9,567 bases of DNA from positions 1 to 9,567 of the forward strand of contig JANQMQ010000323.1 in the NCBI GenBank assembly GCA_028279995.1. The letters are read 5' to 3'. The DNA comes from Candidatus Phaeomarinibacter sp. (GTDB lineage: Bacteria; Pseudomonadota; Alphaproteobacteria; CGMCC-115125). The notes beneath the pieces are model-generated. The model was not told the DNA's origin, searched no databases, and was given only the letters and a program-made list of their open reading frames with translations. A program made the position numbers and the translations under genes. Shown piece after piece: positions 1 to 5,631 of this stretch; within the stretch, counting starts at the first letter, position 1, and every line of letters begins with the position of its first letter.

Positions 1-140
1 CCGACATGAGCCCGTGCTGCAACCGCCTCGACGGTCAATCGGGCCGGCCCCGTTTCGTCCAACAGCTCACGTGCCGCTTTGAGAATGGCTTCCTTCGCCT
101 TGGCGCTTCTGGGGCGGCCTCGCTTTTTCTGGTCAGCCAT
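1..140 (-). CDS. TetR/AcrR-family transcriptional regulator, N-terminal part (gene runs off the window)
   Basis: Reading from the ATG at 140 down to base 1 gives 46 complete codons. They begin with a basic segment, MADQKKRGRPRSAKAK, then an amphipathic helix (AILKAARELLDETG) and the start of a helix-turn-helix (LTVEAVAARAHV). This is the standard opening of a TetR-family DNA-binding domain; the recognition helix and the ligand-binding domain lie outside the window. TetR proteins bind palindromic operators as dimers and release them on binding a small ligand, often repressing their own promoter and a divergent gene. The VOC gene starts 61 bp away in the opposite direction, with a palindrome at 164-179 between them, so it is the likely target. 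No strong Shine-Dalgarno sequence precedes the ATG. The ligand cannot be inferred. Confidence 0.85.
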   Translation of the reverse strand, partial: MADQKKRGRPRSAKAKEAILKAARELLDETGPARLTVEAVAARAHV

Positions 141-163
141 AGAATCAACTTGCTTATTTATAA

Positions 164-179
164 AACGGTACGTAACGTT
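164..179. promoter_or_regulatory. Candidate TetR operator palindrome in the divergent promoter region
   Basis: AACGGTACGTAACGTT is a 16-bp inverted repeat in which 7 of 8 base-pair positions are complementary around a central ACGT; further A/T symmetry extends on both sides. It sits almost in the middle of the 61-bp gap, 23 bp from the TetR start codon and 22 bp from the VOC start codon. A TATAAA-like hexamer (157-162 on the minus strand, 159-164 on the plus strand) is next to it, so a bound repressor would cover one or both promoters. Operators of this size and symmetry are typical of TetR autoregulation. Assigning it to this TetR protein is inference from position. Confidence 0.65.
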
Positions 180-201
180 ATTTAACACAGAGGAGATCAC
201 T

Positions 202-657
202 ATGCCAGAAGCACCGCTGCAATTCGCCCTGTCGCCCTACATCACCGTGAAGGGGGCAGATGATGCCATAGCCTTTTACAAAAGGGCGTTTCACGCCGAA
301 GAACAATTCAGATTGCAAGACCCAGAAACCGGACGCATAGGGCATTCCGAGATAAGGGTAGGTGGAAACACGATCATGATTTCCGACGAGTACCCAGACT
401 TTGGGGCCTTGAGCCCGGATTCGCTGGGTGGGTCTCCTGTCAAACTCCATTTGTACGTCGAAGACGCCGACGAGGTGTTTGCCCGCGCACTTGAGGCAGG
501 TGCAACAGAGCTGCGCCCCATGAAAGACGAATTTTATGGCGACCGGACAGGAACCGTGATGGACCCGTTTGGGCATACGTGGATGGTTGCGAGCCGGATG
601 GAAGAGGTGAGCCCGGAAGAAATGCAAAAACGCTGGCAGCAGATGATGGGCGACTGA
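202..657 (+). CDS. VOC-superfamily protein, PhnB/glyoxalase-bleomycin-resistance-like
   Basis: This is a 151-aa cytosolic protein of the vicinal oxygen chelate fold. The N-terminal beta-alpha unit reads SPYITVKGADDAIAFYKRAF (residues 11-30), then GHSEIRVGG (47-55) and a SLGGSPVKLHLYVED segment (74-88). The second module ends YGDRTGTVMDPFGHTWMVAS (112-131), the classic PhnB-like signature with a histidine at 125 that is often metal-linked in this fold; the tail VSPEEMQKRWQQ (136-147) is also usual. Length is normal for PhnB-like proteins. Members of the superfamily act as glyoxalases, dioxygenases, isomerases or drug-binding proteins, so the substrate is unknown. The start at 202 is chosen because AGGAG (191-195) lies 6 nt upstream; an open frame reaching back to 79 crosses the promoter and the tetR gene. 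The gene is divergent from tetR and probably controlled by it. Confidence 0.9.
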   Translation: MPEAPLQFALSPYITVKGADDAIAFYKRAFHAEEQFRLQDPETGRIGHSEIRVGGNTIMISDEYPDFGALSPDSLGGSPVKLHLYVEDADEVFARALEAGATELRPMKDEFYGDRTGTVMDPFGHTWMVASRMEEVSPEEMQKRWQQMMGD

Positions 658-718
658 CGCCAAACGCGCTAGGATTTCGTATCTCGAATTCACCAGCACC
701 CTGACCGGAGACGAACCC

Positions 719-1969
719 ATGCGCGCCACACTGCCCTCAAACGGAACTGACTGGGCAACCCTCTCCGAGAAGATGAACCAGATGGCAACCGGCGACGTCA
801 AATGGCGTGACGGGAAGACGGCGGTTTATGTCTTCAATGCCGGTGAGGATGTCTCGAAGGTTCAAAAGGAAGCCTATACACGCTTCATGTCTGAAAACGG
901 CCTTGGACCGATGGCTTTTCCCAGTCTCAAGCGCATGGAAGAAGAAATCGTCCAGATGGGTCTCAGCCTGCTTCAGGCCCCTGAAGACGGCGCCGGCAAT
1001 GTCACATCCGGCGGTACCGACTCCATTACCATGGCGATCAAGACAGCTAGGGACTATGCGCGGGCAACGGGGCGACTGGCACCCGGCAAGCAATCAAACA
1101 TCGTCATGCCATGGTCCGGCCATCCTGCGTTCGACAAGGCAGCGATGATGATGGACATCGAACTGCGGCGTATTCCGGTTACAGACGAATTTCTGGCAGA
1201 CCCACAGGCCATGTCCGATGCAATCGATCAGAACACGATAATGCTCGTGGGTTCCGCCCCATGCTTTCCTTATGGCCTAGTGGACCCCATTGCCGAGCTG
1301 GGATCGGTCGCGGAGGCTCACAATGTGTGGCTGCATGTTGATGCATGTGTCGGCGGCTTTTTTGCGCCGTTCGCACGTATGAACGGCGCTGACCTTCCCG
1401 AGTTTGATTTCGCCGTTCCGCAGGTCCACTCCATGTCGGCCGACCTCCACAAGTACGGGTATTGCGCCAAAGGCGCATCCACCGTCATGTTCCGTTCCGC
1501 TGATCTCAAGGCGCACATGGAGTTTGACACAAGTGACTGGCCGGGCGGACGCATGGTCACGCCGACTCTTGCCGGAACGCGCCCGGGCGGTGCGATTGCC
1601 GCCGCATGGGCTGTGATGAACTATCTCGGCGTTGACGGCTATCGGGCCAAGCAGGGTCTGGTAGTGGAAACCCGTGAGAAAATTGAAACAGGTGCTCGTG
1701 ACCTAGGATTTGAGATTATCGGAAAACCTCAGTTGGGCCTGGTGGGTTACACCCACCCAGATCGCGATATGTTTGCCATTTGGGGCAAGCTGTTTGAGCG
1801 AGGCTGGTTTACTTCCATCGTTACGGAACCCAAAGGCATCCACCTGATGCTGTCGCCAAAGCACGCAGAAGTCGCGGACACATATTTGAGCGACCTTGCA
1901 TGGGCGACTGAACAGGTACGTGGTGACAATGGCCCGGCTGTAGAGAAAGAAATCCGCTATGGCGGCTAA
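719..1969 (+). CDS. PLP-dependent group II decarboxylase-family enzyme, sphingosine-1-phosphate-lyase-like
   Basis: This is a 416-aa fold-type I pyridoxal-phosphate enzyme. Visible motifs in order are a phosphate-binding TSGGTDS (residues 96-102), GHPAFDKAA (134-142, with H135 in the position that stacks on the PLP ring), HVDACVGG (206-213, D208 contacting the pyridine nitrogen) and SADLHKYGY (240-248, with K245 the Schiff-base lysine). The AFDKA, HVDACVGG and HKYG wording matches bacterial proteins annotated as aspartate aminotransferase-family or sphingosine-phosphate-lyase-like; true glutamate decarboxylases are close relatives. Family reactions are decarboxylation of amino acids or C-C cleavage of phosphorylated sphingoid bases to an aldehyde and phosphoethanolamine. 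The substrate here is not known. GGAG (707-710) lies 8 nt before the ATG. The gene follows the VOC gene after 61 nt on the same strand and may be co-transcribed with it. No membrane anchor is seen, unlike eukaryotic S1P lyase. Confidence 0.87.
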   Translation: MRATLPSNGTDWATLSEKMNQMATGDVKWRDGKTAVYVFNAGEDVSKVQKEAYTRFMSENGLGPMAFPSLKRMEEEIVQMGLSLLQAPEDGAGNVTSGGTDSITMAIKTARDYARATGRLAPGKQSNIVMPWSGHPAFDKAAMMMDIELRRIPVTDEFLADPQAMSDAIDQNTIMLVGSAPCFPYGLVDPIAELGSVAEAHNVWLHVDACVGGFFAPFARMNGADLPEFDFAVPQVHSMSADLHKYGYCAKGASTVMFRSADLKAHMEFDTSDWPGGRMVTPTLAGTRPGGAIAAAWAVMNYLGVDGYRAKQGLVVETREKIETGARDLGFEIIGKPQLGLVGYTHPDRDMFAIWGKLFERGWFTSIVTEPKGIHLMLSPKHAEVADTYLSDLAWATEQVRGDNGPAVEKEIRYGG

Positions 1970-2105
1970 CAGCACCCAACCGGGGTGTTGCAGCGCAGTA
2001 TTTTCGCGCAAACTGCCATGCAACAGCGGATGGCTGCCCGCCTAAAATAGCAATGCGCCCTTGGGGCTTCCAGATAAATATTTGATTTATATGATAAATT
2101 TCAAG

Positions 2106-2141
2106 TTGTGAACATTTTTTGCATTGTTCATTGTTTCACAA
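2106..2141. repeat. Nested inverted repeats (TTGTGAA...TTCACAA enclosing TGAACA...TGTTCA)
   Basis: TTGTGAA at 2106-2112 is the exact reverse complement of TTCACAA at 2135-2141. Inside it, TGAACA (2109-2114) is the reverse complement of TGTTCA (2125-2130) with a 10-nt spacer that contains six T residues. The two symmetric pairs share one left arm but have different centres. This can be read as a protein-binding site or as two alternative RNA hairpins. The TGTGA/TCACA spacing is far longer than a CRP/FNR site, so that identity is not supported. Confidence 0.4.
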
Positions 2142-2290
2142 ACTCTTCGCACTTGCAGTATTGCGGATTGCGCAGAATGCGCCCATCTTGATTTCAACGC
2201 AGTCGAATAATGCGGCGCACAATAAACCAATCGGAGTTTGTGCGGTTTGGCTGAAAATCAAAAGAGCTGATCAAAAACAGCCGAAAGTGT

Positions 2291-2307
2291 GTCCGGATCA
2301 ACCGGAC
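2291..2307 (+). promoter_or_regulatory. Perfect 6-bp hairpin in the presumed leader of the 64-aa membrane protein
   Basis: GTCCGGATCAACCGGAC folds as a GC-rich 6-bp stem (2291-2296 with 2302-2307) around an ATCAA loop. It lies 63 nt upstream of the start codon at 2371. No U-run follows, so it is not an intrinsic terminator. It could be a leader-RNA structure or a palindromic operator; the sequence does not say which. Confidence 0.4.
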
Positions 2308-2349
2308 GGGAAACGTCACGCGAGGGACTTGTATCTGGCTGAGCAAGTA

Positions 2350-2365
2350 TATTCCTGAAGGAATA
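2350..2365 (+). promoter_or_regulatory. Hairpin enclosing the Shine-Dalgarno sequence of the 64-aa membrane protein
   Basis: TATTCCTGAAGGAATA is a perfect 6-bp inverted repeat with a TGAA tetraloop. The Shine-Dalgarno sequence AAGGAA (2358-2363), 7 nt before the ATG at 2371, forms the loop end and the right arm. In the mRNA the UUCC of the left arm would pair with the GGAA that the ribosome must bind. The stem has four A-U and two G-C pairs, so it would be weak and could open with temperature or with ribosome or factor binding. A regulatory role is inference; the base pairing is visible directly. Confidence 0.5.
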
Positions 2366-2370
2366 GTCTC

Positions 2371-2565
2371 ATGAGCGCGAACACAAACATGGCCTCCTCT
2401 CCCCTCACCACCACCTCGGCCAGCGCGCATTCGGGGTCGACCCTGGACCGTGCGGTGCGAGTGGTCAAAGACATCAAAGCCGGTGACCTGTTCATCAATG
2501 GATTGTGGGTGGCTTTCGCCGCATACGGTCTCGTCGCAACAGTGAACGTCTTCCTGACATACTAG
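2371..2565 (+). CDS. Small single-pass membrane protein of unknown function (64 aa)
   Basis: I do not recognise this protein. The first 24 residues are rich in Ser, Thr and Ala (ASSPLTTTSASAHSGST). A short charged amphipathic stretch follows (LDRAVRVVKDIKAGD, about 25-39), then a hydrophobic C-terminal segment from about 40 to 64 (LFINGLWVAFAAYGLVATVN and onward), long enough for one membrane span. Positive charge lies before the span, which suggests the N-terminus is cytoplasmic with a tail-anchored topology. Support for a real gene comes from AAGGAA (2358-2363) 7 nt upstream, a stop shortly before a strong terminator at 2621-2662, and a protein that reads as domain-like rather than random. 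It appears to be transcribed alone after a 401-bp gap. It has no cysteines and no recognisable toxin motif; light-harvesting or respiratory small subunits were considered and not supported. Confidence 0.7.
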   Translation: MSANTNMASSPLTTTSASAHSGSTLDRAVRVVKDIKAGDLFINGLWVAFAAYGLVATVNVFLTY

Positions 2566-2590
2566 GCGGACGCAAGGCTACAGAATGATC

Positions 2591-2607
2591 GTCGCCAGAA
2601 AGGCGGC
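2591..2607 (+). other. Small hairpin in the 3' region of the 64-aa protein gene
   Basis: GTCGCC (2591-2596) can pair with GGCGGC (2602-2607) with one G-U pair around an AGAAA loop. It lies 25 nt after the stop codon and 13 nt before the terminator stem. It may form part of the 3' end structure of the transcript. Confidence 0.3.
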
Positions 2608-2620
2608 ACTGCAAATACGG

Positions 2621-2672
2621 ACGGCCCGGCCGACATTCCTCACAGGATGCTATCCGGGCCGTTATCGTTTTT
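2621..2672 (+). terminator. Rho-independent terminator, possibly bidirectional
   Basis: ACGGCCCGG (2621-2629) is perfectly complementary to CCGGGCCGT (2654-2662), giving a 9-bp GC-rich stem. TATCGTTTTTG follows on the plus strand. The 24-nt loop is long but holds its own small stem (CAT.CC with GGATG, one bulged T). It ends the transcript of the 64-aa protein. It lies between that gene and the convergent GST gene (stop at 2691), so it could also stop GST transcription from the other side, where the T-run is weaker (GTATTT). Confidence 0.75.
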
Positions 2673-2690
2673 GTCCTTCGCTCTTAGGGG

Positions 2691-3302
2691 TCAGGCGGAG
2701 GCTGACGGCCTTGCCGCAACCCGCTCGTACCATGCGGTCAGATTGGTGCAATTGTCAGGGGTGGGCTGTCCAACAGTCGCGCCGAACTCAAGAAACGCGT
2801 AGAGCAAGCAATCAGCGATCGTGAAATTCTCGCCAGCAAGCCAGGTACGGCCATCCATGTTGTTGTTGAACCAGTTCATGCCATTGGCCGCCATGGCCTT
2901 GAGACCGTCCGCGGCTTCCGGTCTGCACAGCAAACGATTTTCAAACATGGGCAGGCCTTCCGCAAACCGGAAACCATTGGCCAGGGGCTCACAGACATAG
3001 AGGTCAGCGCGGCGCATCCACATACGGGTTCTTGCACGCATCTGCGGTGTTGTACCTACGAGATCCGACGATCCGTTTATGTCATCAAGATACTCGCAGA
3101 TAGCCGTTATCTCAGCGAGGTAGGTGCCATCATCGAGCTCAAGGCAGGGAAGTTGTCCGCGTGGATTTCGCTTGGCGTAGTCCCCCTGACGGTTTTCACC
3201 GGCGATGATGTCCACCTCCGTAGTGTCAATATCCAGACCGCGTTCCGCCAGATACATGCGGACCATCTTCGGGTTTGGGCCTATGGAATTGTAGAATTTC
3301 AT
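2691..3302 (-). CDS. Glutathione S-transferase family protein
   Basis: This is a 203-aa two-domain cytosolic protein. The N-terminal thioredoxin-like domain begins MKFYNSIGPNPKMVRMYLAE. It has the glutathione-binding signature around the cis-proline in NPRGQLPCLELDDG (P52), then AEITAICEYLDD (63-74), where E64-T66 takes the place of the usual E-S pair that holds the glutathione gamma-glutamyl group. The C-terminal all-helical domain (about 90-200) carries the fold-stabilising FTIADCLLYAFLEFG segment and ends ARPSASA. The length is typical. GSTs conjugate glutathione to electrophiles, reduce peroxides or isomerise; the substrate is unknown. No obvious catalytic Ser or Cys sits before the GPNP turn, which is common in this branch of bacterial GSTs. 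AGGAG (CTCCT at 3310-3314 on the plus strand) lies 7 nt upstream of the ATG. It is divergent from the PGPGW-like gene. Confidence 0.92.
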   Translation of the reverse strand: MKFYNSIGPNPKMVRMYLAERGLDIDTTEVDIIAGENRQGDYAKRNPRGQLPCLELDDGTYLAEITAICEYLDDINGSSDLVGTTPQMRARTRMWMRRADLYVCEPLANGFRFAEGLPMFENRLLCRPEAADGLKAMAANGMNWFNNNMDGRTWLAGENFTIADCLLYAFLEFGATVGQPTPDNCTNLTAWYERVAARPSASA

Positions 3303-3457
3303 CGGGGCGCTCCTGCTGAATTTGGTTTTTCTGTTGGTTACATGCGTTCGCCATAGCGTGTGATGCGCAATGCGTCTAGCGAACAGACAGACTTTCCACC
3401 CGTCCGATCGAGGCGCTTGCGTTTCCGGATGGTGCTTGCCATGTAGACGGTAGGCCG
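3303..3457. promoter_or_regulatory. Divergent intergenic region between the GST and PGPGW-like genes
   Basis: This 155-bp gap must hold the promoters for two oppositely transcribed genes. It contains an inverted repeat, GTTCGC (3346-3351) and GCGAAC (3379-3384), separated by 27 bp, which might be an operator or chance. No confident -35/-10 pair was found on either strand. Confidence 0.35.
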
Positions 3458-3853
3458 ATGTTCCAAATATCAGAGGCGGGTATACGCTTAATGAGACGCA
3501 CCTTCATGATCATTCTGGGGTGGCTTCTACTCATCCCGGGGCTGGTGTTTGTCATCCTGCCGCCGCCCTTCGCATTCGGCATCTTCATGGTTCTGCCGGG
3601 GATTGCTATCCTCATTGCTCACTCAAGGGCGATGCGTCGCCTGATACAGACCGTCCGTGCGCGATTTCCGATCGTCAACACTTCCTTGAGCGCTGTTGAA
3701 ACGCGGGTGCCAGATCTCATGGCCAAAAGCCTGAAACGCACAAACCCGTCTGTTTTTGCGAGGGCGCTTCGCCGGAAGCATCGCAACAAGGATGACAGCT
3801 CTGCTACGATGACTCCGCGACCCACGGAAAGAAAGAGTTCTTCTCATGGCTGA
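3458..3853 (+). CDS. Small PGPGW-like transmembrane protein
   Basis: This is a 131-aa protein with two closely spaced hydrophobic segments (about residues 17-36 and 38-56, FMIILGWLLLIPGLVFVILP then FGIFMVLPGIAILIAH). They are joined by a PPPF turn, and a long basic cytoplasmic-type tail follows (57-131, rich in Arg/Lys). The hairpin of two helices around a proline turn followed by a SRAMRRL helix resembles the PGPGW family (putative transmembrane protein), here with PPPF in place of PGPGW. Function is unknown in the family. The start is uncertain: the ATG at 3458 has only a close TAGG, and the ATG at 3491 (MRRTFMIILGW, 120 aa) has a distant AGAGG at 3472-3476. Both keep the membrane segments. 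The last 8 nt overlap the start of the MBL hydrolase gene, so the two are almost certainly one transcription unit with coupled translation. Confidence 0.75.
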   Translation: MFQISEAGIRLMRRTFMIILGWLLLIPGLVFVILPPPFAFGIFMVLPGIAILIAHSRAMRRLIQTVRARFPIVNTSLSAVETRVPDLMAKSLKRTNPSVFARALRRKHRNKDDSSATMTPRPTERKSSSHG

Positions 3854-4754
3854 CCTGCCGCTCAATCGCCAGTTTGATCCTCACTACGGAGAAATGATCG
3901 AGATTACGCCGCTCATTCGCCGGGTGGTCGCGCCAAACGAAAGCGCCTTCACGTTCAAGGGAACGGGAACGTACGTCATTGGACGGGGCAACGTGGCTGT
4001 GATTGACCCCGGGCCGCTTGACGCCGGCCACGTCCAGGCCATCCTCGACGGGCTTGAGGGTGAAACCATCTCGCACATCCTGATCACGCATACGCACAAT
4101 GATCACTCGCCTGCAGCAGCACCGCTGAAGGAAAAGACCGGTGCGCCGACATATGGCTACGGTCCACATGGGATCGGCGCTGGTGGCGGAGTGGCTGAAG
4201 GCGCGAAAATGGATGAGGGCGGCGACATGGCCTTTGAGCCCGACCACGTGATCCGCGATGGAGACATCATCAAAGGTGATGGCTGGACAGTAGAGTGTGT
4301 CTTCACGCCCGGGCATACATCAAACCATGTGTGTTTTGGACTGCAGGAAGAAAAGGCACTCTTTACGGGGGACCATGTCATGGGCTGGTCCACCGCAGTC
4401 ATTGCGCCACCGGATGGGGACATGGCGGATTACATGGCCAGCCTGCGCAAGCTGCTGGACCGCGATGATGACGTCTATTATCCCACCCATGGTGCGCCGG
4501 TAACAAAACCGCAGTCTCTGGTTCGTGGATATATTGCCCACCGCAAGGCACGCGAAGCCCAGATACTCAACCGACTGGAAGCGGGGGACAGGACCATTAC
4601 GGCAATGGTGCCCGTGATGTATGCGGAGACAGACAAGCGGCTGCATCCAGCCGCCGCGCGATCGGTCTTTGCCCATATGAAGCAGATGGCAGAAGAAGGC
4701 CGGGTTCACACAAATGGTGTCCCGGCCATCAATGGTGAGTACTGGCTGGACTAG
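3846..4754 (+). CDS. Metallo-beta-lactamase-fold hydrolase, LACTB2-like
   Basis: This is a 302-aa protein with the complete zinc-binding set of the MBL fold: THTHNDHS (H82, H84, D86, H87), TPGHTSNH (H157), TGDHVMG (D176) and PTHGAP (H215). The early IDPGP (53-57) is also typical. After the MBL domain, residues about 225-302 (AHRKAREAQILNRLEAGDRT, then a winged-helix-like end) match the C-terminal domain of LACTB2-type proteins. The human LACTB2 is an endoribonuclease, while many bacterial relatives are annotated only as MBL-fold metallo-hydrolases, so the substrate (RNA, thioester or lactone) is open. The ATG at 3846 lies inside the end of the PGPGW-like gene, with GAG at 3835-3837 and a purine-rich stretch before it. 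The stop codon TAG (4752-4754) shares CTAG with the stop of the opposing DUF1499 gene. Confidence 0.9.
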   Translation: MADLPLNRQFDPHYGEMIEITPLIRRVVAPNESAFTFKGTGTYVIGRGNVAVIDPGPLDAGHVQAILDGLEGETISHILITHTHNDHSPAAAPLKEKTGAPTYGYGPHGIGAGGGVAEGAKMDEGGDMAFEPDHVIRDGDIIKGDGWTVECVFTPGHTSNHVCFGLQEEKALFTGDHVMGWSTAVIAPPDGDMADYMASLRKLLDRDDDVYYPTHGAPVTKPQSLVRGYIAHRKAREAQILNRLEAGDRTITAMVPVMYAETDKRLHPAAARSVFAHMKQMAEEGRVHTNGVPAINGEYWLD

Positions 4755-5509
4755 CTACCGAGCTTAGCCTGCAAGACTGCAATGTACTCATCAATCCGGG
4801 CGGCGTTCTTGCCAAGATCTGACAGGCCCACCCGGCTGACAGAGCGCATGTCGACGAGGGTGCGGTCCGGTCCGTCATCGGCAATACGGATGACAATGTC
4901 GTCCTTGAAACCGAACAATAGCGTTGTGTCCGTCGCCTCGATGCGACCGCTCTCTCCGTTCTCCGGCTCCGCGGCGTCTGCCACATCCCAGCCCTGGGCA
5001 TTGGCAACATCCAATGCCGCTGCGAAGACTGTGGCAATATCATCAGCAACAACAAGAGTCTCAAGCTGCGGATAGGCTTGACGCTGCAGATCAGCCAGGT
5101 TCGCCGGTTGAGCACGATCGAGCGGATTGCTGCTGTCACCTCGCAGCGCCACGACCGACACAAAGACGGGCGGGTTTTCCAAATCTGTCGTGATGTCATG
5201 GATCGGTGGAACCGACCCACCACTCAGAGCATTGGCAACAGGCAGCGCAAGGGTGGCTACACCAGCGACAGTCGCCAGTGCCGCCTGGCCAAGGCCTGGC
5301 TTGCCCATCAGTCCGCGAATAACCCCAATCAGCCCAAGGACTGCACCCACCGCAATGACGAGCATCCCGCCGGCAGCGCCGAAGAACCCGTTACGCTGAT
5401 CGATCACGCCAAAGCGACCCAGAAGTATTGCGATAGCCGCAACCACCACACCGGCGATCACAAGACGAACGGCCAAGCTCGCGAGACGCGCACGCGTGTT
5501 TTCACTCAT
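4751..5509 (-). CDS. Membrane-anchored DUF1499 family protein
   Basis: This is a 252-aa protein from the ATG at 5509; a GTG at 5515 would add two residues (MD). Three hydrophobic segments open it (about 12-31, 42-65, 74-95), followed by a soluble DUF1499 domain (about 102-250). The domain has the family landmarks PPIHDITTDLENPPVFVSVV (101-120), the IEATDTTLLFGFKDDIVIRI segment (190-209) and DMRSVSRVGLSDLGKNAARI (220-239). DUF1499 has no settled biochemical function; most alphaproteobacterial members carry N-terminal membrane segments as here. ATG was preferred over GTG because it is the commoner start and leaves the GAGTGG sequence upstream as a possible, close Shine-Dalgarno. The gene lies 122 nt downstream of the acyl-CoA ligase stop on the same strand and may be co-transcribed. 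Its stop interlocks with that of the MBL hydrolase. Confidence 0.88.
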   Translation of the reverse strand: MSENTRARLASLAVRLVIAGVVVAAIAILLGRFGVIDQRNGFFGAAGGMLVIAVGAVLGLIGVIRGLMGKPGLGQAALATVAGVATLALPVANALSGGSVPPIHDITTDLENPPVFVSVVALRGDSSNPLDRAQPANLADLQRQAYPQLETLVVADDIATVFAAALDVANAQGWDVADAAEPENGESGRIEATDTTLLFGFKDDIVIRIADDGPDRTLVDMRSVSRVGLSDLGKNAARIDEYIAVLQAKLGS

Positions 5510-5631
5510 ATCCACTCAACAGGACCTGACGCCCCGCCCCCTTCGCTAACACCTCTGAGCGCCTGAGCCCAGGCAGCACCGAGACCAATCACGCCCCCAA
5601 TCGGTGACGATGAACCCACACAAGAGTGCGC

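Larger units (their letters stand above)
1970..2370. other. 401-bp intergenic region with AT-rich patch and several inverted repeats
   Basis: No convincing gene is present. Right after the PLP-enzyme stop, CAGCACCC (1970-1977) can pair with GGGTGTTG (1983-1990, one G-U pair) around a 5-nt loop. A second arm pair, TGTTGCA (1986-1992) and TGCAACA (2019-2025), overlaps it. There is no strong U-run, so termination is uncertain. 2071-2120 is strikingly AT-rich, with GATAAAT repeated at 2073 and 2093 (20 bp apart) and ATTTAT/ATAAAT forming an inverted repeat around ATG (2085-2099). Nested inverted repeats follow at 2106-2141. The rest, up to 2370, is probably the promoter and leader of the small gene downstream and includes the hairpins at 2291-2307 and 2350-2365. 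I could not fix a clear -35/-10 pair. Confidence 0.6.

Noticed and set aside
79..201. N-terminal extension of the VOC protein
   Set aside because: It would run through the tetR coding region and the promoter; AGGAG at 191-195 clearly serves the ATG at 202.
178..801. Long minus-strand open frame (207 codons) across the VOC gene
   Set aside because: It is antisense to a clear VOC protein, has no recognisable domain, and runs across the end of one gene, the spacer and the start of the next.
719..1969. Shadow frames inside the PLP enzyme (for example 807-1148 + and 1179-1478 -)
   Set aside because: They overlap a protein with an intact PLP site; translations are Arg/Pro/Ser-rich without motifs, typical of GC-rich alternate frames.
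2106..2141. CRP/FNR-type binding site
   Set aside because: The half-sites TGTGA and TCACA are about 24 nt apart instead of 6, so the dimer geometry does not fit.
2119..2358. 79-codon plus-strand frame upstream of the small membrane protein
   Set aside because: It starts with TTG without a Shine-Dalgarno, reads as low-complexity random composition, and lies in the AT-rich non-coding region.
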